64,000 nt of DNA, taken from Crocosphaera chwakensis CCY0110. GTDB lineage: Bacteria; Cyanobacteriota; Cyanobacteriia; Cyanobacteriales; Microcystaceae. A program made the position numbers and the translations under genes. Location of the stretch: contig NZ_AAXW01000005.1 of NCBI RefSeq assembly GCF_000169335.1, positions 1 through 64,000 of the forward strand, read 5' to 3'. Of this stretch, positions 1 to 8,939 are shown in pieces. Position 1 is the first letter of the stretch; each line of letters starts with the position of its first letter. The notes beneath the pieces were generated by a model that searched no databases, was not told where the DNA came from, and saw only the letters and a list, made by a program, of their open reading frames with translations.

Positions 1-541
1 GAAGTTCTAATATTTGCTCTTTAGTTAAAGAATTTTCAGTGCTATAATGGCGTTGAATAGCATTAATTAAACCAAGATCAGCTATAGGAAAAATATCCTT
101 TCTATGTAAGTGAAAAATTAAAAACATTTGAGCCGTCCACAGACCAATTCCTTTAATAGATGTTAATTGTTTAATCACTTCTTGATCACTCATCATTGAC
201 CAAGTTTTAGGAGTCAAAATGTCTTGTTCAAATCCCTGAGCAATATTAGTAATATAACTAATTTTCCGATAAGATAACCCACATTTTCGTAAAGATGCTT
301 CATCAGCTTCTAAATAGTTTTTAATGGTAATATCGCCCAGTAAAGATTTTAGTCTTTGACTGACAGTTGTAGCAGCACTAACCGAAATTTGCTGACCAAT
401 AATAGCATTAGCTAAAGTCAAAAATGGGTTATGATAATTAATTATTGTTTCCGATGAATAAGAACTAATTAAATTAGCTAGAATATCATCTTTTTTTGCT
501 AAATATTCTTTAGCTTCCTGCCAGTATCTAGGACAAGTCAT
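1..541 (-). CDS. alkA: DNA-3-methyladenine glycosylase II-like protein (C-terminus cut by window edge)
   Basis: Base-excision repair glycosylase of the HhH-GPD superfamily, expected to remove alkylated purines from DNA in the cytoplasm. About 180 residues are visible, starting MTCPRYWQEAKEYL. The segment FLTLANAIIGQQISV matches the start of the HhH-GPD domain. The helix-hairpin-helix is LTSIKGIGLWTAQMFLIF, and the catalytic Asp is expected in PIADLGL shortly after it. The ATG is the first in frame, and the frame stays open to base 1, so the last residues lie outside the window. It lies 18 bp from the carotenoid oxygenase gene on the same strand, so co-transcription is possible. AlkA is the best family call; another HhH-GPD glycosylase is less likely. 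Confidence 0.85.
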   Translation of the reverse strand, partial: MTCPRYWQEAKEYLAKKDDILANLISSYSSETIINYHNPFLTLANAIIGQQISVSAATTVSQRLKSLLGDITIKNYLEADEASLRKCGLSYRKISYITNIAQGFEQDILTPKTWSMMSDQEVIKQLTSIKGIGLWTAQMFLIFHLHRKDIFPIADLGLINAIQRHYSTENSLTKEQILEL

Positions 542-559
542 GAGATTTATTATTATTAA

Positions 560-1993
560 CTATTTAAGAAAATTTTTAGAAGTCCAAGTGCCATGAAATC
601 CTTGAGGAAGATGATGAGTTAAATAACATTGTGCTAGGGGAGAACTCAGATTTTTTGCATCTAAAATCACTAAATAAGAGCGATGAATACAAGCATCATA
701 AACCACCGATAATAAATAACCATTATCTTCTTCAATTGTACCTTGTCGGGGAACAAAAACGGGTTCCCCTGCAAAACTTCTTTCCCCTGGGTTCCACATC
801 TGATATTGACCGTTAGACTGATCATATTTCATAATAGATTGAATAGGGGCTTGATTAGTAACTTTTGAAGCAACGTTTAAATATAAATAACGGTTTTTTT
901 GGCCAACAAAGGCAGGATGAACTGAAGGAAAATCACAACTTCTTTTTACTAATGGTTGACGGGTTACTTTTTTTGAAGTCAAATCAAGGGTTAATTGCCA
1001 TAATTGACCAAAAATAGGTTTATCAAACGACATTTTATCTAATTCCATTTTATCTTTTTCTCTTTGGGGAAAGCTATCAGAACAAATAGTTGTCAGATAA
1101 ATTTTATCCTCTGATTCCCAAGCATTGCCATGATGAAAGCCAAAAAATGCCTCTGTTTCTAAAACTTCGATTGTGTCACTTTTACGAGAAATAATTAGTA
1201 TTTTAGTTTGATTTTTATTATCAAAGGTAAGACACTGTTCTAAACTTTTAAATCCTAATAACCAAGGTAAAGGATTTAATTTGAAGGGATGTTTAATAAA
1301 AATATAGTAATTAGGAGTCACTAAAAAATCATGAAGAATAGAAAATCCATCTACAGGATACGAAGAAGATGTTATCTTTTTTCCTTTTTGATTTAATTCC
1401 CAGATAGTTAAGGTTTGGGGAGTGATTCCAGATACGCCAAAATTGATAAAAATGTCATCTATAATTCTAGGATGTGCTGAGAAAGTTTCTTTGTTTAATA
1501 ATCCGTTTAAATTATCAAGTCCAATAGTTTCTAAGGTTTCAGGATTTAATTGATGAGGATAACCACCCTCCCACATTGTCCATAATTTTTCACCCCAATA
1601 AATAACATTTGTATTAGCAGCATTTTTAAAGTTTGTATTGAAAAAATTAGCGAACCATCCCCCTGATTTTTGGGTTCCAAATCCTCTATAAAGTATAGTT
1701 TTAGCTTCTTGTTCTTTTAGATAACCTTCGGTACGAACATAACGATTTTGAAAATATATTTTTCCTTCTTGAAACCTAAACACACGAAGCATTCCATCAG
1801 CATCAAAAATATGACCGATGGTTTTTCCTCCTATTTCAAATAATCCTGGACCATTACGAAACAATGTCCCTTGTAAATCAGAGGGTATTTCACCGTCAAT
1901 ATCTTGTATTTCATATTCATATTCGTTAGGTTGAGAAGTATAACCTTTTGCCCAATCTTTTGCTAATTGTGAAGGGGATGAAGTAACAACCAT
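560..1993 (-). CDS. Carotenoid oxygenase (apocarotenoid 15,15'-oxygenase type)
   Basis: Non-heme iron dioxygenase of the RPE65/carotenoid cleavage family, which cuts (apo)carotenoids to retinal-type products. The length of 477 aa is close to the roughly 490 aa of Synechocystis ACO. The four iron-ligand histidines of the seven-bladed propeller are recognisable in order: in TFSAHPRII, SILHDFLV, FFGFHHGNAW, and the C-terminal QGFHGTW. FRNGPGLFEIGG near the N-terminus and the FDADGMLRVF strand are also typical. There is no signal peptide, so it should be cytosolic or membrane-associated. Family assignment is secure. The exact substrate (apocarotenal or full-length carotenoid) cannot be read from the sequence. 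Confidence 0.92.
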   Translation of the reverse strand: MVVTSSPSQLAKDWAKGYTSQPNEYEYEIQDIDGEIPSDLQGTLFRNGPGLFEIGGKTIGHIFDADGMLRVFRFQEGKIYFQNRYVRTEGYLKEQEAKTILYRGFGTQKSGGWFANFFNTNFKNAANTNVIYWGEKLWTMWEGGYPHQLNPETLETIGLDNLNGLLNKETFSAHPRIIDDIFINFGVSGITPQTLTIWELNQKGKKITSSSYPVDGFSILHDFLVTPNYYIFIKHPFKLNPLPWLLGFKSLEQCLTFDNKNQTKILIISRKSDTIEVLETEAFFGFHHGNAWESEDKIYLTTICSDSFPQREKDKMELDKMSFDKPIFGQLWQLTLDLTSKKVTRQPLVKRSCDFPSVHPAFVGQKNRYLYLNVASKVTNQAPIQSIMKYDQSNGQYQMWNPGERSFAGEPVFVPRQGTIEEDNGYLLSVVYDACIHRSYLVILDAKNLSSPLAQCYLTHHLPQGFHGTWTSKNFLK

Positions 1994-2039
1994 TATTCCT
2001 AAAAATTATTGTTTTATTAATTGTAACTTATTTTTATAA

Positions 2040-3011
2040 CTATTTTTTGATGATGTAATTTTCTTCAACTTCTAAAATAATATTACCCGGAAAAGAAGAC
2101 GTACGGCTGCGTCTAGGTGCATTGATTAAATTAACCGTCTCTTCTATTTGCTCAAAATTAGGTTTTCTAATGATTATTTTCTCTAAAAATTGACGAATAA
2201 CTCGTCTTTGCAAAGCCAGAGGTATTGGTTTTAAGATATCTCGGTTTAACTGTTGTTTGCTGTTATTAAAAGATGCTATTAAAATTTTATTAGCTTCTGA
2301 TTCTAAATAGTCTGATTCTGTTTTTAAAACTTCTGAGGTTTGAGATAACGTGCTTTCTACATTGGGATTAAAATGATCTTTTAAATAAGGTAATAATTGC
2401 TGACGAATACGGTTACGAGCATAATCTAAATTAGCATTAACTGCATCTTCCCAAATAGGTAAATCAAACTGTTGACAAAAGGCTAAAGTTTCAGGACGAG
2501 AAACTTTTAATAAAGGACGAACTAAACTAATTTTATTACTTAAGGGACGTTTCCAAGTTAAAGAACCCAGTCCCTTACTACCTGATCCTCGAATTAAATT
2601 ATATAATAAAGTTTCAGCGCGATCGCTTAATGTATGACCAGTTACCACTTCAGTAAATTCATTTTTATTAGCGATTTCAACTAAACTTTGATATCGCCAT
2701 TCTCTCGCTGCCGCTTCCGTTTCTTTCATGGCTTCAGCTACTTTTAAATAAAAAGGAATATTCCAATGATAGGCTAATTCTCGAACATGATCAGCAATTC
2801 CTATATCAGAAGCCCAACCATGATCACAATGACCAATAGCAATTTTCCAGCCCCATTTTGACTGTAAATCTACTATGAGTTTCAGTAAACATAGAGAATC
2901 TTGTCCTCCTGAAACGGCAATTAAAATATTACTTTGATGAGGCAAAATTAAACTATCTTTTAACGTTTGATGTACCTTAGCATGAAGAGATGTCCACATT
3001 TTTTTAATCAA
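2040..3011 (-). CDS. tilS: tRNA(Ile)-lysidine synthase
   Basis: ATP-dependent enzyme that converts cytidine-34 of the minor tRNA-Ile (CAU anticodon) to lysidine, changing decoding from AUG to AUA. The PP-loop SGGQDS is at residues 34-39. Further family landmarks are IGHCDHGW, TGHTLSDRAETLLYNLIRG and RPLL..SR.ET. At 323 aa it is the short form and lacks the C-terminal domain of the E. coli enzyme, which is usual in cyanobacteria. The start overlaps the end of nadC by 8 bp, so the two are probably translationally coupled. Confidence 0.95.
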   Translation of the reverse strand: MIKKMWTSLHAKVHQTLKDSLILPHQSNILIAVSGGQDSLCLLKLIVDLQSKWGWKIAIGHCDHGWASDIGIADHVRELAYHWNIPFYLKVAEAMKETEAAAREWRYQSLVEIANKNEFTEVVTGHTLSDRAETLLYNLIRGSGSKGLGSLTWKRPLSNKISLVRPLLKVSRPETLAFCQQFDLPIWEDAVNANLDYARNRIRQQLLPYLKDHFNPNVESTLSQTSEVLKTESDYLESEANKILIASFNNSKQQLNRDILKPIPLALQRRVIRQFLEKIIIRKPNFEQIEETVNLINAPRRSRTSSFPGNIILEVEENYIIKK

Positions 3012-3846
3012 GCCTCATACTTAAATCTAACCAAATAGAACGAGTAATCGGCGCACTACTAGAAATATAATCAACTCCTGTTAACGCAACTTGTCGAATA
3101 TTATCCAGGGTAATATTGCCCGATGCTTCAATTTTTATCTGTTTGTTTTTTTCTCTAATATATTTAACACATTCTTTCATTAACTCCAAATTCATATTAT
3201 CTAACATGATAATATCTGCTCCATAGTTTAACGCTTCTTCTACTTCTTTAAACGTCGTTGTTTCTACTTCAACAGTTAGAGGATAAGGAATAGTTTGACG
3301 AGTCTTTTCAATTGCCCCTTGAATACTCCCCACAGCTTTGATATGATTATCTTTAATCATGACCCCATCATCTAAACCCATACGGTGGTTTTTTGCCCCT
3401 CCGACTTGAATTGCATACTTCTCTAATATCCTTAATCCTGGTGTGGTCTTGCGAGTATCAACTAATTGGGTGGGTAAGTCAGCAATGACCTCTGTGTATT
3501 GTCGGGTCATTGTAGCAATACCACTTAGTCTCATCGAAAGGTTTAAAGCAACTCTCTCTCCAGTTAATAAGAGATTCAAAGGACCGTTTAATTTTGCTAT
3601 CACTTGTCCTGTTTTTACTCTTTCTCCCTCTTTGACGACTGGAATAAATTGGATTTGAGAATTTAATAATTCAAAGACTCGTTGAGCAATCGGTAAACCA
3701 GCTATAATACCTTCAGCTTTGGCTATCCATTGACCTGAACCCATTTCCTGACAGTTCAATCCGTCCGTTGTGCGATCGCCTCTTCCGATGTCTTCTTGTA
3801 GCCAGGCAATCAATAATGGATCTATAATTAATTTAGAAGGTATCAC
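3004..3846 (-). CDS. nadC: Nicotinate-nucleotide pyrophosphorylase (carboxylating)
   Basis: Quinolinate phosphoribosyltransferase of de novo NAD synthesis: quinolinate plus PRPP gives nicotinate mononucleotide, CO2 and PPi. At 280 aa it is full length. Visible motifs include EDIGRGDRTT at the N-terminus, the substrate-binding segment VDTRKTTPGLR, GGAKNHRMGLDDGVMIKDNH, and the barrel motifs VEVETT, IMLDNM and EASGNI. It is the first gene of the nadC-tilS pair and faces away from cnfR, so the long spacer beyond it must carry two divergent promoters. Confidence 0.96.
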   Translation of the reverse strand: MIPSKLIIDPLLIAWLQEDIGRGDRTTDGLNCQEMGSGQWIAKAEGIIAGLPIAQRVFELLNSQIQFIPVVKEGERVKTGQVIAKLNGPLNLLLTGERVALNLSMRLSGIATMTRQYTEVIADLPTQLVDTRKTTPGLRILEKYAIQVGGAKNHRMGLDDGVMIKDNHIKAVGSIQGAIEKTRQTIPYPLTVEVETTTFKEVEEALNYGADIIMLDNMNLELMKECVKYIREKNKQIKIEASGNITLDNIRQVALTGVDYISSSAPITRSIWLDLSMRLD

Positions 3847-4463
3847 AATCGTCGCATTTTTTCAAGATTTTCCATCCTTTATCATAACCTTTCTTTCTAA
3901 AAAATCTCTTTAATAGTTAATAGAGGTGAGAAATAATTAATTTATAGAATCGTGATAAAAATATAAATAAAATAACAAAACGCAATAAACTGAGTTCAAA
4001 AAGCTTCTAAGTTGTATGATAGTTTACAGATTTTTACCCTAATGATATAAAAAACTGACTTTTTTATTGAGGATTATTCAGAAACGTCATTTATGGTTGC
4101 ATTATTAGTATAAATTCTTTCAAGAAGTTGATAACATCCACAGCAAAAGAAAGACATAAGTATAGTAGAATGTTCACAATAAACATAAGCAGAAACATTT
4201 ATTAAATACCATAACAACAGTGAGAAGTGTTACATCATAAACTGGCACAATACCAGTGAAGTCCTAGTAAATTCATACGATTTTTACTATTTTAAAAACT
4301 GATAGTTATTATCAGAGTAGAATCTTTTTTGTGTGAGAGATAAATAGATGGGGTATTGTGCTAAAAATACTGCATCATGGGAGATTTATTAGATTGATTT
4401 TTAATCTAGTAATTAACCCCTGTGACTATATTTTGCTTCATTTGTTACTCTTCATAAACGGCC
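3847..4463. other. Long divergent intergenic region between nadC and cnfR
   Basis: A 617-bp AT-rich spacer without an ORF of note. It should contain the nadC promoter and the promoter and leader of cnfR. Two small perfect hairpins lie in the cnfR-proximal half: ACTGG/CCAGT at 4241-4255 and CTGATA/TATCAG at 4299-4315. I could not identify a clean NtcA site or a convincing -10/-35 pair. Confidence 0.4.
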
Positions 4464-6062
4464 ATGTCTTATACTATTTCTGAGAGTTGCCCTAGTTGTC
4501 ATAATTGCCAAATTGACTGTCCAACTGATGCCATTCAAACCGAGAATGGTGAATATTGGATTGATCAAAAAAAATGTAATAATTGCGAAGGTTATTACCA
4601 AGAACCTCAGTGTATTGTGCAATGTCCTATTAGTAGTCCAACTCCCACCCAAGCGAAAAAAGGAAGATATAAAAATGTAGCAAGGGTAAGCACCTCTCCT
4701 GAATTATTTATTAATGGAAAAAATACCCCTTTTGCTTCGTCAATGATCATTTGGGAAGCTTGTACGGTGCTAACTCGTGCCTCTGTGCTTCTTTGGGAAA
4801 AAGATGCCCAAGGAAATCTTTATTATGAGAAACCTGTTAAACAAGGACAAGGAACAATTCTTTTTCGATTAAACAATATTTTAGATGCACAATTATCTGA
4901 ATCAGTTGATTATTTATCCGACTCCACTAAGCTAGAAAATATTGATATTAGAGCAGCTTGCTTACATCTGTTATTTGCAGCTTATGCAACTAGCTTAGAA
5001 AAACCTTGGCAAGAACAATTTGTTATTAGTGATCAACAAATTGAACAATATTTAGGATTAGATAAACGAAAAGATATTAGTAAGGCATCCAAATTAAGTC
5101 TAATTAAACTATTAGTTCAACAAACTTGTCAATTATTAGCAACTATCCAGTGGCCACAACAAGGAAAAGTTAAAGAATTTACCGTACCAGAAAATTCGAT
5201 TTGGAACTTATTAGATATACAACACCACTTTCAAGAAGACGATAATGGTTGTCAACATTTAATTGGTTTAACCTTTACCGTACAACCCGGAATATGGGCA
5301 AAATATTTCCTCAATAAACAAGGTTATAGTAAAAGAGTTGCCTTCTATCAATACGGTTCCTTACCTCAATTTGTCTTAAGTAGTGTCATGAGTATTTGGC
5401 AACAACATCCAGGGGCTGTAAGAATCATGGTATGGTTGCTATTTAAGAGTAAAATGGGACGCAAACAATGTATTACTGTTCCCACCTTAATGCGAGTCGC
5501 TTATGGTCAACAAAAGATCGCCCAAGCAGATATTCAACGAGAGCAACGAAAACGACTCTTACGCACCTTTGAAAGTGATTTAGAAGTCTTAAATCATTAT
5601 GGACTAAAACCTGTATTTGACCCCGTTTCCTACCCAGAAAATATACAACCCCTATGGGTAAAGTTAGAGCAACTACCCGACGATGCAGAAGAAGCCTTAA
5701 ACTTTTGGATTAATGATGGTTCCCAAGACAATCGTTTAACCGACTCAGGACCAAGAGGAAAATGGAATTGGTTGATGAAAGCAAGAATTCTTAACTTTGA
5801 ACTACCCCAAGAATGGGAAGAACAACTAGCTAAATTTGAACAAAAAAAACAACGGAAAAATAATCGCAAAAGTCGCAGCAAGAAAACCCCCGACTTATCC
5901 GCTAAACAAATTTTAGACGCAAGAAAACGAAAAGGATTAAGTCAAAGAGCTCTCGCCAAAGAAATTGGAAAAAGTCAAAGTTGGATTCGGGATCTTGAAA
6001 ATGGCCGTTTCTGTGCTAAACCAGGAGATCGCGAAATGCTCCAAACTGTTCTAGAATTATGA
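4464..6062 (+). CDS. cnfR: CnfR/PatB-type activator of nitrogenase genes (ferredoxin domain plus HTH)
   Basis: Transcriptional activator expected to turn on nif genes under low oxygen and nitrogen limitation. The N-terminus is a bacterial-type two-cluster ferredoxin: Cys 9, 12, 15 and 19, then Cys 38, 41, 50 and 54, each group ending in CP. A middle region of about 400 residues has no recognised domain. The C-terminus (about residues 475-530) is an XRE-like helix-turn-helix, including GLSQRALAKEIGKSQSWIRD. This order and the 532-aa length are those of Anabaena PatB and Leptolyngbya CnfR. The iron-sulfur clusters are thought to sense oxygen. A basic stretch (KKQRKNNRKSRSKK) links to the HTH. 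Its presence implies that the organism fixes nitrogen, although no nif structural gene is in the window. Confidence 0.9.
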   Translation: MSYTISESCPSCHNCQIDCPTDAIQTENGEYWIDQKKCNNCEGYYQEPQCIVQCPISSPTPTQAKKGRYKNVARVSTSPELFINGKNTPFASSMIIWEACTVLTRASVLLWEKDAQGNLYYEKPVKQGQGTILFRLNNILDAQLSESVDYLSDSTKLENIDIRAACLHLLFAAYATSLEKPWQEQFVISDQQIEQYLGLDKRKDISKASKLSLIKLLVQQTCQLLATIQWPQQGKVKEFTVPENSIWNLLDIQHHFQEDDNGCQHLIGLTFTVQPGIWAKYFLNKQGYSKRVAFYQYGSLPQFVLSSVMSIWQQHPGAVRIMVWLLFKSKMGRKQCITVPTLMRVAYGQQKIAQADIQREQRKRLLRTFESDLEVLNHYGLKPVFDPVSYPENIQPLWVKLEQLPDDAEEALNFWINDGSQDNRLTDSGPRGKWNWLMKARILNFELPQEWEEQLAKFEQKKQRKNNRKSRSKKTPDLSAKQILDARKRKGLSQRALAKEIGKSQSWIRDLENGRFCAKPGDREMLQTVLEL

Positions 6063-6125
6063 TCAGGTATTAATGGCCTTCTTATTAAAAATTATTATCC
6101 CAACAGGACACAAACGGTTTATGAT

Positions 6126-6139
6126 AGTACCGATGTTCT
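6126..6139 (+). promoter_or_regulatory. LexA box upstream of lexA
   Basis: AGTACCGATGTTCT fits the cyanobacterial LexA-binding consensus RGTACNNNDGTWCB at every defined position. It directly follows a -10-like TATGAT (6120-6125) and lies 19 bp before the lexA start codon, a position suited to autorepression. The consensus is recalled from published work; binding has not been tested. Confidence 0.7.
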
Positions 6140-6157
6140 GACAAATAGGGAAAACTC

Positions 6158-6760
6158 ATGGAACCGTTAACCCCCGCACAAAAAGAATTATACGAATGGT
6201 TGATTAAGTACATTAACGAAAATCAACACGCTCCGTCCATTCGTCAAATGATGAAAGCCATGAATCTGCGATCGCCAGCACCGGTGCAAAGTCGTTTAGA
6301 AAGACTCAGGAATAAAGAGTATATCGACTGGACAGAAGGAAAAGCCAGAACTTTAAGAATTTTGCACCATCAGCCCAAAGGAGTCCCTATTTTAGGAGCG
6401 ATCGCAGCAGGGGGATTAGTTGAACCCTTCACGGACGATCAAGAACGCTTAGATCTTTCCCATCTCATCCATGCTAACAATTATTGGGGCTTGAGGGTAA
6501 CAGGAGATAGCATGATCGAAGATTTAATCACCGACGGGGATTTAGCGATTATGCGATCGCTAGATCCCGATGAAACCTTAAAAAATGGTGAAATTGTAGC
6601 AGCTAGAGTTGAAGGAGTTGGTACCACGTTAAAACGATATTATCAAGAAGGAGAAATCGTGATGTTAAAGCCTTCAAATCTCAACTATCAACCCATAGAA
6701 GTCAAAGCCAACCAAATAGAAGTCCAAGGAATCTTAGTGGGAGTTTGGCGAGGTTATTAA
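6158..6760 (+). CDS. lexA: LexA repressor
   Basis: SOS-type repressor with RecA-stimulated self-cleavage. The N-terminal winged HTH (about residues 1-70) is followed by a peptidase S24 domain. The self-cleavage bond Ala84-Gly85 (AIAAGG), the nucleophile Ser118 (GDSM) and the general base Lys159 (TTLKRY) are all present. It should therefore be cleavable, unlike the LexA of some cyanobacteria such as Synechocystis, which has lost these residues. Length (200 aa) is normal. A LexA box sits just upstream. The 10-bp inverted repeat TTAACTTAAA/TTTAAGTTAA (6757-6766 and 6803-6812) overlaps the stop region and may help end the transcript. Confidence 0.95.
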   Translation: MEPLTPAQKELYEWLIKYINENQHAPSIRQMMKAMNLRSPAPVQSRLERLRNKEYIDWTEGKARTLRILHHQPKGVPILGAIAAGGLVEPFTDDQERLDLSHLIHANNYWGLRVTGDSMIEDLITDGDLAIMRSLDPDETLKNGEIVAARVEGVGTTLKRYYQEGEIVMLKPSNLNYQPIEVKANQIEVQGILVGVWRGY

Positions 6761-6851
6761 CTTAAATTATTCTTAAAAAAGGGTAACTTTTATGAGTTAA
6801 AGTTTAAGTTAAATCCTCAATGACAAACATCATTCAAACTAAGCACTATGG

Positions 6852-6857
6852 TATAAT
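6852..6857 (+). promoter_or_regulatory. Candidate -10 element for the citrate synthase gene
   Basis: A perfect TATAAT lies about 50 bp before the citrate synthase start. No matching -35 is seen at 16-18 bp spacing, which would suit an activator-dependent promoter. The element is weak evidence on its own. Confidence 0.35.
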
Positions 6858-6908
6858 TAGCCAGAGTGCCTAAGCCGGTATTAGCCTCAACTATTCAGGT
6901 TGCAATAT

Positions 6909-8018
6909 ATGGAAAATATACCCAATCACCTCAGCAAAATTGATGGGCAGTTAGGAAAATTAATCATATTAGGATTTCCCTTTGAAGAGCTTGCCACTAA
7001 TGCTTCCTTTGAAGAGATGATTTTTTTATTTTTGCACAATCATCTCCCTAATAAAAATGAACTGGATAATGTCACCAAAAAGCTATTATCCCATCGATAT
7101 CTTGATGAAAAAATATTAGATGTTCTCAAAAACGCAGCAGCCAATGACATCGAACTGATTGAAGGCGTGAGAATCGGAGTTAGCTGTCTTACAATGGATA
7201 TGCAATCTCATCGCATCGATAAAGAAGGAATTAATGGTGCGCTAAAAATTATTGCTTCAGTCCCCATTATTACGGCTTCCTATTGGCGACTACTTAACGG
7301 TCAACCCCTTGTAGAACCCCACCTCGAACTTGGCCATGCTGCCAACTACTTATATATGTTGACAGGGGAAAAACCTATCCCAGAAGATGTCAAAACCCTA
7401 GAAATTTATCTTAATACGGTCATTGAACATGGCATGAACGCTTCTACCTTTGCAGCACGGGTTGTCATGTCCACTCGCTCCGATTTTGTTTCTGCGGTAA
7501 CGGCGGCCATCGGTGCAATGAAAGGGGTCTTACACGGAGGTGCGCCAGGCCCTGTACTAGATATGCTATTAGAGATGCAAGAATCAGGAGATATAGAAGG
7601 ATATTTACGCCACAAGTTTGAAAACCGAGAACGGTTGATGGGATTTGGTCATCGGGTTTATCGTGTCAAAGATCCTAGAGCCATTTTACTATCACAAGTG
7701 TCAGCCGATATCTGGAAACGGAAAGAAAATAAGGAGTTTTGGGGGTTAGCCGTTGATGTAGAAACCACTGCTCTAAGGTTACTCAAAGAATATAAACCCA
7801 ATCGTAGCATCGAAACCAATGTTGAATATTATACCGCTTTAGTATTGCATGGGTTAGGGCTACCGTCTGCTTTATTTACTTCAACCTTTACCGTCAGTCG
7901 AGTGGTTGGTTGGTTAGCTCATTGCTTAGAACAATTAGAACTCGATCGCATTATTCGTCCTAGTTCTGATTATACTGGACCGAGTGAACAAAGATGGTGT
8001 CCTATCGAAGAAAGATAA
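6909..8018 (+). CDS. gltA: Citrate synthase family protein
   Basis: Condenses acetyl-CoA and oxaloacetate to citrate, leading to 2-oxoglutarate for ammonium assimilation. The ATG at 6909 was chosen over a TTG three codons upstream; an in-frame stop lies just before that. DGQLGKLIILGFPFEEL aligns with the family N-terminus. The catalytic His motifs are LHGGAPGP and MGFGHRVYRVKDPRA. The third catalytic residue, Asp in NVDFYS of most citrate synthases, is Glu here (NVEYYT). The HGGAP motif differs from the usual HGGAN and recalls secondary synthases such as Bacillus CitA. It could be a paralogue or a 2-methylcitrate-type enzyme; the family itself is secure. It follows lexA but has its own spacer and -10. 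Confidence 0.88.
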   Translation: MENIPNHLSKIDGQLGKLIILGFPFEELATNASFEEMIFLFLHNHLPNKNELDNVTKKLLSHRYLDEKILDVLKNAAANDIELIEGVRIGVSCLTMDMQSHRIDKEGINGALKIIASVPIITASYWRLLNGQPLVEPHLELGHAANYLYMLTGEKPIPEDVKTLEIYLNTVIEHGMNASTFAARVVMSTRSDFVSAVTAAIGAMKGVLHGGAPGPVLDMLLEMQESGDIEGYLRHKFENRERLMGFGHRVYRVKDPRAILLSQVSADIWKRKENKEFWGLAVDVETTALRLLKEYKPNRSIETNVEYYTALVLHGLGLPSALFTSTFTVSRVVGWLAHCLEQLELDRIIRPSSDYTGPSEQRWCPIEER

Positions 8019-8030
8019 GTGAAATGTGGG

Positions 8031-8048
8031 GGAGAAAAACCTTTCTCC
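8031..8048 (+). terminator. Hairpin after the citrate synthase gene
   Basis: GGAGAAA and TTTCTCC form a perfect 7-bp stem with a 4-base loop, 13 bp after the stop codon. There is no T-run behind it, so it may stabilise the 3' end rather than terminate intrinsically. Confidence 0.4.
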
Positions 8049-8216
8049 TCTACAGCATTGAAAAATTTTTATTCAGCAAAAGAAACTCCATCAATTCTAA
8101 GATATCTAGATAAAAATAAAGGAAAACTTTAGGTTTATAAATTTAAGTTTGCAGAGTAATTTTTTATAATAAAAAGATAGAGTCAATCATCTAACCTCGC
8201 CACAGGAACTTATCTA

Positions 8217-8876
8217 ATGAGTAAGGATCACAATGCAGACTTACCCCTATGGGTACAAGATCGTAATACCGTCCTAGATCATGATGAAGGAGTGAAATGG
8301 CGTAACGGAGAAAAGCCAGACTACTCCCATACCGACCAATATTTACACCAAGAAAGTAAATATAATCATGCTCCTGGATCATTAGAAGCGATCGCTCAAA
8401 ATCTAGTGAGAACCTTTGAAATGGAAGCCTCTCATAAAGCCGATCCACAACAATGGTTATCTATTGTCACTGATAAATTTCAAATGAGTAGCAACGGTGG
8501 CCCCATTTACAGTGCGCAAGATGTCAGTGATCAAGGTACTTATAACCTTTTTATTGATAAAACCCCTGGTTACGATCCTAACGCGGAAAACTTTGAATCC
8601 TCCTTTGATCTGTTTCATAAAGCCTTTCCCAATGGATTTTTATGGGAACTAATAGAAGTATTATCTGGTCCACCTAATGTGACGTTTAAATGGCGACATT
8701 GGGGAACCTTTAGCGGTCCTTATAAAGATCATCAACCTACAGGAGAAACCATTGAAATAAGAGGAATGAGTGTGGCTAAAGTGACCGACGATCTCAAAAT
8801 CCTATCTGTTGAACATTATTTTGATAATAGCACCTTTCTCAAAAAATTAACCTCTGGTTGTCCAGTTGCTCATTAA
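8217..8876 (+). CDS. SnoaL-like / NTF2-fold protein of unknown substrate
   Basis: A 219-aa soluble protein with no signal peptide. The second half (from about residue 60) resembles SnoaL-like polyketide cyclase domains: FHKAFPNGFLWELIEVL, FKWRHWGTFSGPYKDHQPTG and the ending EHYFDNSTFLKKL are the usual landmarks of that NTF2-like fold. The N-terminal 60 residues are polar and unassigned. Its own upstream sequence ACAGGAAC may serve as ribosome binding site. No partner gene is evident and the substrate cannot be inferred. The closest functional label is a small-molecule isomerase, cyclase or binding protein. Confidence 0.65.
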   Translation: MSKDHNADLPLWVQDRNTVLDHDEGVKWRNGEKPDYSHTDQYLHQESKYNHAPGSLEAIAQNLVRTFEMEASHKADPQQWLSIVTDKFQMSSNGGPIYSAQDVSDQGTYNLFIDKTPGYDPNAENFESSFDLFHKAFPNGFLWELIEVLSGPPNVTFKWRHWGTFSGPYKDHQPTGETIEIRGMSVAKVTDDLKILSVEHYFDNSTFLKKLTSGCPVAH

Positions 8877-8939
8877 CTAACATATTGCAGCAGTTTCCAT
8901 AGCCAAAGTTAATGTTTCAGCTAATATTTTTGCTGAAGC

